DNA from: Ignavibacteriales bacterium
GTDB taxonomy: Bacteria; Bacteroidota; Ignavibacteria; UBA10030; SZUA-254
NCBI GenBank assembly: GCA_016207985.1
Contig: JACQYX010000013.1
Location: 4,734-9,788, forward strand
Direction: 5' to 3'
DNA: 5,055 bases
Part shown: positions 1-5,055 of the stretch, in pieces
Layout: the number at the start of each line of letters is the position of its first letter
Position numbering within the stretch: the first letter of the stretch is position 1
Translations under genes and position numbers: made by a program
The notes under the pieces: generated by a model
What the model saw: only the letters and a program-made list of their open reading frames with translations
Databases searched by the model: none
Told to the model about the DNA's origin: nothing

Positions 1-659
1 TAAATCTCGTTGTACCTACCAAGGTAACAGGAATCGTGGTAAGTTATCTTGGCTTTATTTTCTTTTGAGAGTTTTAATTTCCCCGAGTCAATTAATCCCA
101 TAATGAAATCGGTATGGTGAACAATTTCATAGTTCGCACCAAACTGTGGATACTCATTCTTCAATGTATTGAAACAGTGCGGGCAAGTGGTAACAATCTT
201 CTTGAACTTATATTTGCTCATCGTGGATACATTTTCATTGATCAGCATTTGAGCAAGATACTCGTTGCCTGCGCGCCTCGCTGGGTCGCCGTTGCATTTT
301 TCTTCAATACCGAGGATTGCAAAATCAACTCCAGCAATCTGCATAAGCTTTGAAAACGCTTTTGTTACTTTTTTATATCGTTCATCATAAGAGCCGGCAC
401 AGCCAACCCAGAACAACACATCAACCTCTTGTTTCGTTGACATGAGTGGAATATTCAAACCTTCCACCCAATCGGCACGAGTTGAATTACTAAAAGCCCA
501 AGGTGTGAAGTTTCTTTCAAGATTCTGGAAAACTACTTGCATCTCCTTCGGGAATCGAGATTCATTCAACACAAGATATCGTCTCATATCAACAATCGAA
601 TCGATGTGTTCTATTTGCACAGGGCATTCTTGCAAACATGCCATACAGGTCGTACACGA
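1..659 (-). CDS. C-terminal half of an interrupted HdrD/EMO-like iron-sulfur oxidoreductase, partial at the left edge
   Basis: I translated this stretch by hand in the frame of the gene at 660-1730. All 219 complete codons after the amber codon at 660-662 are open, up to the window edge. It opens with a second [4Fe-4S] motif, C-x2-C-x2-C-x3-C-P (SCTTCMACLQECPV, cysteines at full-frame codons 359, 362, 365 and 369). A conserved linker (VDMRRYLVL) follows, then a CCG-type cluster domain with WVGCAG (cysteine at codon 444), EEKCNGDPARRAGNEY, TTCPHCFNTLKNEYP and, at the edge, TYHDSCYLGRYNE. In the heterodisulfide-reductase-like family these domains carry electrons from a soluble donor, often electron-transfer flavoprotein, to the membrane cytochrome. 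It is almost certainly the second half of the upstream gene and not an independent gene. The first in-frame ATG (644-642) would drop two of the cluster cysteines, and no ribosome binding site is evident. The remaining C-terminus lies outside the window. Confidence 0.85.
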
Positions 660-1730
660 CTATAGTTCGTCTTCGCTGATATAATTATCGACTAATTGTT
701 TGGTTAATCGTTCGTCGGTTATTATATCATCCTTTGAATTCTTCCACTGTCCATTGACAAATGACAATTGACCATTGACCATCATAGGTGCTTTTTCCAT
801 TAAACGGTGTCTTATATCAACAATAATCTTCTTAGGTGAAAGCGGCTTGCCTGTGATATTTGCAGGACACGAAGCAGTGCATCTTCCACATTCTGTGCAA
901 GTATATCCATCAAGCAATTGCTTCCATGTCATATCTTCAACATCAGATGCACCGAATTTTGTCGTAGTCTTATCAGTAAGATTAAGCATCTTAAGATTTG
1001 CACGATTATCAAGTTTGGCAAGATAGACATTAGGTATCGATGAAAGAATATGAAGGTGTTTTGAGTATGGAAGATAGTTCATCAGCCCAAGAACAAACAG
1101 GATGTGCAACCACCAAAATATTTCATACCACATATGCTGCTGCTCAGAAGTTAATCCATCAAACAAACCTGCAAGCTGAATTGAAATAAATCTTCCCATA
1201 TAGATGGAACAATGAGATTTCGCAAATTGAACAGCGTTCTGTCCAAACATCGACAGCATGATAATCAGTATCATACCGAGAATGAATGTTGCATCGAATT
1301 GTGCATGCCCAGTAACATCAAGCCGTTTTGGACGAATGATATACCTTCGGAACAATGCAAAGAGAACCGATCCTACAACTAATAATCCGAATAAATCCTG
1401 AAGCGCTGTGAGATAGATGTAAACTCCACCAAAAAATCCAAAATCGAATCCGGGATATAATCCATCTCCAATCGTCTCAATGATCGCAAGAAGTAAAACT
1501 ACAAATCCCCAAAATATGAGAAAATGCATTATGCCGGCGACCGGGTCACGGAGTAGTTTATTCTGACCGAAGGCAACGATCAGAACGTTCTTCAAACGAC
1601 GAGATGGGTTATCGAATCTGTTCTCCGACTTTCCGATTTTTAGATAAGAGATTAATTTTCGAACATTGAAACCGAACCAAAAAAAACTACTTATCAGAAC
1701 GATAATAAAAAGGATAGATTTGAAAGGCAT
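660..1730 (-). CDS. N-terminal half of an EMO/FadF-like membrane oxidoreductase (NarI-like cytochrome b plus ferredoxin domain), ended by a premature amber stop
   Basis: The 356-residue product starts at ATG 1730. It has about five hydrophobic segments (near residues 5-23, 65-87, 103-126, 147-166 and 203-220), as in nitrate reductase gamma-like cytochrome b domains. Histidines 69, 209 and 225/227 are candidate heme ligands. A cytoplasmic ferredoxin-like part follows with C278-x2-C281-x2-C284-x3-C288-P. Family proteins with this order (cytochrome b, two [4Fe-4S] motifs, CCG domains) pass electrons between electron-transfer flavoprotein or similar donors and the quinone pool, for example during acyl-CoA oxidation. 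The exact donor cannot be told here. Translation ends at TAG 662-660, directly after SEDEL, where homologues as I recall them have a tryptophan before the second cluster motif; the frame then continues intact to the left edge. The gene is therefore interrupted, by mutation, recoding or sequencing error. The start lies 21 bases after the PhzF-like stop, suggesting co-transcription; no strong ribosome binding site is visible. A heptamer repeat lies in its linker. Confidence 0.85.
   Translation of the reverse strand: MPFKSILFIIVLISSFFWFGFNVRKLISYLKIGKSENRFDNPSRRLKNVLIVAFGQNKLLRDPVAGIMHFLIFWGFVVLLLAIIETIGDGLYPGFDFGFFGGVYIYLTALQDLFGLLVVGSVLFALFRRYIIRPKRLDVTGHAQFDATFILGMILIIMLSMFGQNAVQFAKSHCSIYMGRFISIQLAGLFDGLTSEQQHMWYEIFWWLHILFVLGLMNYLPYSKHLHILSSIPNVYLAKLDNRANLKMLNLTDKTTTKFGASDVEDMTWKQLLDGYTCTECGRCTASCPANITGKPLSPKKIIVDIRHRLMEKAPMMVNGQLSFVNGQWKNSKDDIITDERLTKQLVDNYISEDEL
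752..779. repeat. Four tandem heptanucleotides inside the oxidoreductase linker
   Basis: On the + strand four 7-base units follow each other: CATTGAC, AAATGAC, AATTGAC, CATTGAC, followed by a further CAT. The consensus is (C/A)A(T/A)TGAC. On the coding strand they specify roughly residues 318-327 (VNGQLSFVNG), which repeats the tripeptide VNG. The stretch lies between the first cluster motif and the amber codon, in a region that I expect to be a variable linker. Because seven is not a multiple of three, gain or loss of one unit would shift the reading frame; the present copy number keeps the frame open. Confidence 0.7.
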
Positions 1731-1751
1731 ATAATAACCATTTTTTAAATA

Positions 1752-2657
1752 TTAAGAATCAAGTAGCATATCTCCTTCAAGAACAGTTACCGCGTATCCT
1801 CCAATCTTTACAAAAATAGGATTGTCACCAACAACTTCTAACTCGACCGAAACTCGTCCACATCTTCCAAGAGTGTCGCCCTGTTCTCCCTGAAACCTAC
1901 ACATACCTTCTTCAACATTTAGAAGTCCAAGTTTAAATAAAATAACCGCCAGAGGACCATGTGCCGAACCGGTTACCGGATCCTCATTGATACCCTGTGT
2001 TGGTGCAAAAAAACGACAATGAACCTTCGAATCCCTGTCAACAGTTTCTGTCGTATAAACACACATTCCCTGTAAGTTACGTGTCTGTAAGAAGTACGAC
2101 ATTGTCACGATATTTGGTTTCATATTAAATAGAGTGTGATAACGTTTCACTCTGATATAAATATTACCATCGCATATATCAGCCATCTTGTTTTCGTACT
2201 CACCGGGTGTAATATTCAGGATGCGAACCATCTCAACTTTTGGCTGTCCTCCTGTTTCGATTGGTTTAATTTTCATTCCTAATCTTATTAAAGTATCTTC
2301 AGGTTTTTTGATTACTTCAACCGGCAATATACCTGATGCAGTTTCCAAGCGAAATCGATATTCTCCGGGCTTATCTATTCCCATTTTATTTTCTTCTGCT
2401 AAAGCATGAAAGCTTGCTATAGTGGCATGACCACAGAGCTGCACTTCTGTAACTGGTGTGAACCATCGAATGCGACAATCAGCATCTTGTTTTGTTGGTG
2501 GAAGGATGAAAGCAGTTTCAGAAAGATTAAGCTCGCAGGCAATCGATTGCATTTGTTGATCACTTAAATTTACAGCATCTAAGACGACCCCTGCTGGATT
2601 CCCTGATCGAGGCTTTCGGGTGAATGCATCCACAATCTTTATTCTAATTTTATCCAT
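1752..2657 (-). CDS. PhzF-family isomerase/epimerase-like protein
   Basis: The 301-residue product is a full-length member of the PhzF/YddE family (diaminopimelate-epimerase-like fold, usually about 260-300 residues). Numbering from a possible TTG at 2660, family signatures are DAFT near residue 11, the GNPAG loop (20-24), SETAF with the likely catalytic glutamate E48, WFTP..E..LCGHAT (66-80), and the second-half motif NEDPVTGSAH (225-234). The two halves form a pseudo-symmetric dimer of half-barrels with the active site in the cleft. PhzF itself isomerises a dihydro-hydroxyanthranilate in phenazine synthesis, but no other phenazine genes are here and most family members have unknown substrates, so no pathway is assigned. 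I prefer ATG 2657 over the adjacent TTG 2660; neither has a good ribosome binding site. It ends in TAA and is followed after 21 bases by the oxidoreductase gene, probably in the same transcript. No missing motif or frameshift is seen. Confidence 0.92.
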   Translation of the reverse strand: MDKIRIKIVDAFTRKPRSGNPAGVVLDAVNLSDQQMQSIACELNLSETAFILPPTKQDADCRIRWFTPVTEVQLCGHATIASFHALAEENKMGIDKPGEYRFRLETASGILPVEVIKKPEDTLIRLGMKIKPIETGGQPKVEMVRILNITPGEYENKMADICDGNIYIRVKRYHTLFNMKPNIVTMSYFLQTRNLQGMCVYTTETVDRDSKVHCRFFAPTQGINEDPVTGSAHGPLAVILFKLGLLNVEEGMCRFQGEQGDTLGRCGRVSVELEVVGDNPIFVKIGGYAVTVLEGDMLLDS

Positions 2658-2662
2658 CAAAA

Positions 2663-2691
2663 CACTTTTAAGATTGATTATGATATGTCAA
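2663..2691 (-). promoter_or_regulatory. Possible promoter of the PhzF-like gene
   Basis: The minus strand carries a perfect TTGACA (2691-2686), 28 bases before the ATG at 2657. The best -10-like hexamer is TAAAAG (2670-2665), only four of six matches at a short 15-base spacing. If used, the leader would be very short, which would fit the lack of a ribosome binding site. Organisms of the Bacteroidota group use a different promoter consensus, so this is a weak call. Confidence 0.2.
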
Positions 2692-2821
2692 CAGAGTCGG
2701 CGTTGAGAGCACGAATTTATCTTTTGTGGAATTCCAAATATGGTTTTTATTGAACATTTTAAAAATATTTTGAAGCTTAATCGAATTCGTTGTTTTTTTT
2801 GTATAAGATAATCATCTCGTA

Positions 2822-2839
2822 CAAGAATATCAAGAATAT
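2822..2839. repeat. Tandem direct repeat of CAAGAATAT
   Basis: Two perfect adjacent copies of the 9-mer CAAGAATAT occupy 2822-2830 and 2831-2839. A degenerate third copy (CAAGAAAAATATT) starts at 2847. The combination also forms an AT-only inverted repeat (AATATTTTT at 2835-2843 with AAAAATATT at 2851-2859). No function is assigned; low-complexity drift in AT-rich spacer DNA is a sufficient explanation. Confidence 0.6.
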
Positions 2840-2842
2840 TTT

Positions 2843-2880
2843 TTTACAAGAAAAATATTACGAAGAATGGCGTAAATTTT
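2843..2880 (-). terminator. Weak intrinsic terminator candidate after radA/rdgB
   Basis: Beginning two bases after the TGA stop, the minus strand shows an A-run, then TTACG, an 8-base loop, CGTAA, and then TATTTTT. The inner stem is only five base pairs (2871-2875 with 2858-2862), with outer A-T pairing after a small internal loop. The position and trailing T-run fit a terminator, but the stem is short and poor in GC. Confidence 0.3.
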
Positions 2881-2882
2881 CC

Positions 2883-3344
2883 TCATTTTCGATATTTTGC
2901 AAGGAATTCTTTCATATGTTTCAATGCTCGTGCTCGATGACTGATATGGTTCTTTTCTTCAAGCGCTAACTCGGCGAATGTTTGATTATACCCATCCGGA
3001 AGGAACAATGGATCGTAGCCGAAACCACCGATACCCCGCGGTTCTTCGATTATTCTGCCTCTACAAATTCCTTCGACAATCTTTTCACAACTTTTATCTT
3101 TGTAAACAACGACACATCGGAATTGGGCACTGCGCTTCTCTGTAGGAATGCCTCTTAAAGCCCTCAGCAATTTTTTATTGTTTTCATCATAACTGACATT
3201 CTCACCTGCGTACCGTGCGGAGATTACACCCGGAGCCATATTAAGATAATTTACTTCAAGTCCTGTATCATCGGCAAGTGTAGGTACTGATGTTGCTAAA
3301 AATATTTCCCTTGCTTTCTTGAGAGCATTTTCTTCTAATGGAGA
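2883..3344 (-). pseudogene. rdgB: rdgB remnant lacking its 5' end, forming the 3' part of the radA frame
   Basis: This segment encodes about 153 residues matching RdgB from the position equivalent to about residue 45 of the E. coli protein to the C-terminus; full-length RdgB is near 200 residues. Retained residues include the lysine of ENALKKA (equivalent to E. coli K53 by my alignment), the ADD aspartates, the FGYDP substrate loop and the SHR motif. Lost are the N-terminal TxNxxK loop (K13) and the acidic residue equivalent to E41, both needed for binding nucleotide and metal. It has no start codon of its own at a sensible place and is read only as a continuation of RadA. Frame and conserved motifs are otherwise clean, so the event looks recent, or else is an assembly join. 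Confidence 0.8.
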
Positions 3345-4490
3345 ATCGATCGGGACATCACGCAAACTTGATATTATTGAAGCAGCTATCCCGAGATCGA
3401 CTGCCGGTTCATCAACATGAATTCCTCCTGCGATGTTAACGAAGACATCGTGCTGCCCTAACAACATACCGAGCCGTTTTTCAAGAACGGCAATCAACAA
3501 GCCAAGTCGGCGGTAATCGAAACCGGTTGTATTACGTTGAGGAACACCATAATTCATCGGAGTTACGAGTGCCTGGACTTCAATCAATATTGGTCGAGTA
3601 CCTTCAACACTTGCTACAACAGCCGAACCAGATGCCCCGAATGAACGCTCGGACAGGAATACTTCAGACGGATTCTTTACTTCCTGCAATCCGGTATCAC
3701 GCATTTCGAATACACCGATCTCGTTTGTTGAGCCAAAACGATTTTTAATCGCTCTTAAAATCCTATACGCATAGTGTCTTTCCCCTTCAAACTGGAGAAC
3801 CGTATCTACCATATGCTCGATAACTTTGGGACCGGCAATTATGCCTTCTTTAGTAACATGACCTATCAGAAATAAAGGAATTGATTTTTCTTTCGCGATG
3901 CGAGTAAAGATAGAGGTCGATTCACGCACTTGACCTACACTGCCGGGTGAACTTTCGAATTGCGGTCGGTACATCGTTTGAATCGAATCAACGATGATGA
4001 TATCGGGCGGTGTGCGCTCAATTATCTCGGTAATAATGTCTATATTTGTCTCTGATAAAATAAGAAACGAATCTGTTGATTTAAAATTCAACCTCTCCGC
4101 TCGAAGCTTGATTTGTTTCGATGATTCTTCACCCGAAATGTAAAGAACGACATGTTTCTGTAGATGTCCGGCAAGCTGCATCATCAAGGTCGATTTGCCA
4201 ACTCCCGGATCGCCCCCCAATAGGATCACCGATCCTAAAACGATTCCACCACCTAAAACCCTATCGAATTCGGATATAGTAGTTACAACTCTCTGATCTT
4301 CGCCAAACTCAACTTCGTTAAGCGGTATTGCCTTCACTTTTGTAGATGATACAGTTTTCTTTGCAGTTAATTTATGGGAGAGCTCCTCAACGAAAGTATT
4401 CCACTCATTGCAATTAGGACATTTCCCCACCCAGCGGGGCGATTCGTAAGCGCAATTCTGACAGACGTATTTTGATTGGATTTTTGACAC
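2883..4490 (-). CDS. radA: RadA DNA-repair ATPase, C-terminally truncated and fused in frame to an N-terminally truncated RdgB
   Basis: One 535-residue open frame. Residues 1-381 are RadA (Sms), a RecA-like helicase of homologous recombination: zinc finger C10-x2-C13 and C24-x2-C27, Walker A GGDPGVGKST (92-101), Walker B IIIVDS (164-169), the RadA-specific KNRFG (249-253), and the start of the Lon-protease-like domain up to SSLRDVP (374-380). RadA is normally about 450-460 residues, so roughly the last 70 are missing. From about residue 383 the sequence is RdgB/Ham1 (house-cleaning XTP/dITP pyrophosphatase): LEENALKKA, ADDTGLEV with the paired aspartates (D407, D408), PGVISARYAGE, GGFGYDP (488-494) and SHR (517-519). 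The first 45-50 RdgB residues, including the nucleotide-binding TxNxxK loop, are absent. The RadA ATPase core could still fold; the RdgB part is probably inactive. The GTG start, which directly follows the nadK stop, is chosen because the zinc finger begins nine residues in and the next in-frame ATG is at residue 103. Confidence 0.92.
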   Translation of the reverse strand: MSKIQSKYVCQNCAYESPRWVGKCPNCNEWNTFVEELSHKLTAKKTVSSTKVKAIPLNEVEFGEDQRVVTTISEFDRVLGGGIVLGSVILLGGDPGVGKSTLMMQLAGHLQKHVVLYISGEESSKQIKLRAERLNFKSTDSFLILSETNIDIITEIIERTPPDIIIVDSIQTMYRPQFESSPGSVGQVRESTSIFTRIAKEKSIPLFLIGHVTKEGIIAGPKVIEHMVDTVLQFEGERHYAYRILRAIKNRFGSTNEIGVFEMRDTGLQEVKNPSEVFLSERSFGASGSAVVASVEGTRPILIEVQALVTPMNYGVPQRNTTGFDYRRLGLLIAVLEKRLGMLLGQHDVFVNIAGGIHVDEPAVDLGIAASIISSLRDVPIDSPLEENALKKAREIFLATSVPTLADDTGLEVNYLNMAPGVISARYAGENVSYDENNKKLLRALRGIPTEKRSAQFRCVVVYKDKSCEKIVEGICRGRIIEEPRGIGGFGYDPLFLPDGYNQTFAELALEEKNHISHRARALKHMKEFLAKYRK

Positions 4491-5055
4491 TCAGTGATTC
4501 TCTCTCCGTAGATCTTTTCCCCACATCAATTTCGTCCGCAACAGATTAAAATAATTTCGTTTCTTCCGTTTCACAAGCTTAACCATATACGGTGCTTTCT
4601 GGATAGTGAACTCAATCGGTGCATCATAAAACTTTTCTATTTGCCCATCGGCAATCATATGAACCGGCTTTACAGACACGCCTACTTTTATTTTAATTAT
4701 ACTATCGTCCGGAACAATCACAGGGCGTGCTGATAATGTATGCGGTGAAATCGGATTGACGACAATAACATGAGATTTGGGAACAACGATTGGTCCTCCA
4801 CTCGAAAGCGAATATGCAGTCGAGCCGGTTGGTGTCGCTATGATTAATCCATCCGCTGTATAAGTAACCAGATAATCGTTATTCACACTCGTCTCAAGAT
4901 CAATAATTCTCGGCGATGAACCCTTGTCTATGACAATATCGTTCAGCGTGAGATATACCTGCTTATCGTTTACGCTCGTAGTTTTAAGAATTATCCTCTC
5001 TTCAATAAAATATCTACCACCGATTATATCCGATATACATTCCTGTAATTCATCA
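4491..5055 (-). CDS. nadK: NAD kinase, C-terminal part (5' end beyond the window)
   Basis: NAD kinase phosphorylates NAD to NADP in the cytosol, using ATP or polyphosphate. The reading frame is open from 5054 to the TGA at 4493-4491, giving 187 residues. A GTG at 4886 is in frame but is internal: conserved kinase sequence precedes it (GRYFIEERIIL, then LNDIVIDKG). After it come the family hallmark DGLIIATPTGSTAYSLSSGGPI, which forms the NAD-binding and catalytic region, and the C-terminal beta-sheet segment with NPISPHTLSARPVIVPD. The N-terminal domain with the GGDGT motif, roughly the first 100 residues, lies past the right edge. The last residues are basic and poorly conserved. The stop codon directly abuts the radA GTG, so the two genes are likely one transcript. 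Nothing suggests damage in the visible part. Confidence 0.95.
   Translation of the reverse strand, partial: DELQECISDIIGGRYFIEERIILKTTSVNDKQVYLTLNDIVIDKGSSPRIIDLETSVNNDYLVTYTADGLIIATPTGSTAYSLSSGGPIVVPKSHVIVVNPISPHTLSARPVIVPDDSIIKIKVGVSVKPVHMIADGQIEKFYDAPIEFTIQKAPYMVKLVKRKKRNYFNLLRTKLMWGKDLRRENH
4500..4507 (-). promoter_or_regulatory. Ribosome binding site of radA
   Basis: GGAGAGAG on the minus strand lies inside the last codons of nadK, with 9-13 bases between its purine core and the GTG at 4490. It supports the GTG start and suggests coupling between nadK termination and radA initiation. Confidence 0.5.

Larger units (their letters stand above)
2661..2882. other. AT-rich intergenic region between the radA/rdgB fusion and the PhzF-like gene
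   Basis: These 222 bases hold no credible reading frame on either strand. They contain long A and T runs, a tandem CAAGAATAT repeat (2822-2839), AT-only inverted repeats near the radA/rdgB end, and a TTGACA near the PhzF-like end. The region probably separates two transcription units, terminating the nadK-radA unit and starting the PhzF-oxidoreductase unit. Confidence 0.6.

Noticed and set aside
114..353. Plus-strand open frame of 79 codons
   Set aside because: It lies antisense to the strongly conserved CCG-domain sequence on the minus strand and resembles no family; it is a shadow frame.
1..644. A separate gene starting at ATG 644
   Set aside because: This start would remove two cysteines of the cluster motif that begins just before it, and no ribosome binding site is evident; the sequence is the continuation of the gene at 660-1730.
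660..662. Programmed pyrrolysine or selenocysteine insertion
   Set aside because: The codon is TAG, so it is not selenocysteine; the expected residue is tryptophan as recalled from the family, and nothing here suggests pyrrolysine machinery. Mutation or error is simpler, although suppression cannot be excluded.
442..684. Plus-strand open frame of 80 codons across the amber codon
   Set aside because: It is antisense to the second cluster motif and flanking conserved sequence; its cysteine-containing pieces are chance complements.
1752..2657. Part of a phenazine biosynthesis cluster
   Set aside because: No other phz-type genes are present, and most PhzF-family proteins occur outside phenazine pathways.
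2661..2882. A small RNA or riboswitch in the intergenic region
   Set aside because: The stretch is very AT-rich, with only short weak hairpins and no recognisable conserved aptamer pattern.
4491..4886. Treating the GTG at 4886 as the real start of a short NAD kinase
   Set aside because: The frame is open to the right edge and the upstream codons encode conserved NAD kinase sequence (GRYFIEERIIL, LNDIVIDKG), so the gene is simply cut by the window.

Overview
All supportable genes in this window lie on the minus strand, so the biological order runs from high to low coordinates. The order is: the 3' part of an NAD kinase gene (nadK, running off the right edge); a radA-type gene whose 3' third is replaced by the 3' part of an rdgB (XTP/dITP pyrophosphatase) gene; a 222-base AT-rich intergenic stretch; a PhzF-family isomerase gene; and a membrane-bound cytochrome b/iron-sulfur oxidoreductase gene of the heterodisulfide-reductase-like (EMO/FadF, CCG-domain) type that runs off the left edge. 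The sequence is moderately AT-rich. The protein sequences look to me like the Bacteroidota/Chlorobiota/Ignavibacteria side of bacteria; this is an impression from motif flavour and not a placement.

Right part (2883-5055): the nadK stop codon directly abuts the GTG start of radA, with a purine-rich ribosome binding site inside the end of nadK, so the two are probably co-transcribed and perhaps translationally coupled. The radA product has an intact zinc finger, RecA-like ATPase core and KNRFG motif. It then breaks off inside its Lon-like C-terminal domain and continues without a stop into RdgB sequence that lacks the RdgB N-terminus. Each partner is truncated at the junction, which points to an in-frame deletion between two neighbouring genes or to an assembly join, and less to a designed domain fusion.

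Left part (1-2660): the PhzF-like gene looks intact, with its catalytic glutamate. After 21 bases comes the oxidoreductase gene. It reads through a NarI-like membrane domain and a first [4Fe-4S] motif, then meets one in-frame amber codon (660-662) just before the second [4Fe-4S] motif. The same frame stays open for all 219 remaining complete codons and encodes a well-conserved CCG-domain region. The simplest explanation is a single-base TGG-to-TAG change. A short heptanucleotide tandem repeat sits in the linker of the same gene.

I see no RNA gene, CRISPR array, insertion sequence or phage gene, and no clear novel multi-gene system. The notable content is two gene-structure anomalies within 5 kb (an in-frame amber codon and a truncated-truncated gene fusion). 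They could be real decay or remodelling, or sequence/assembly errors; read-level evidence would decide.
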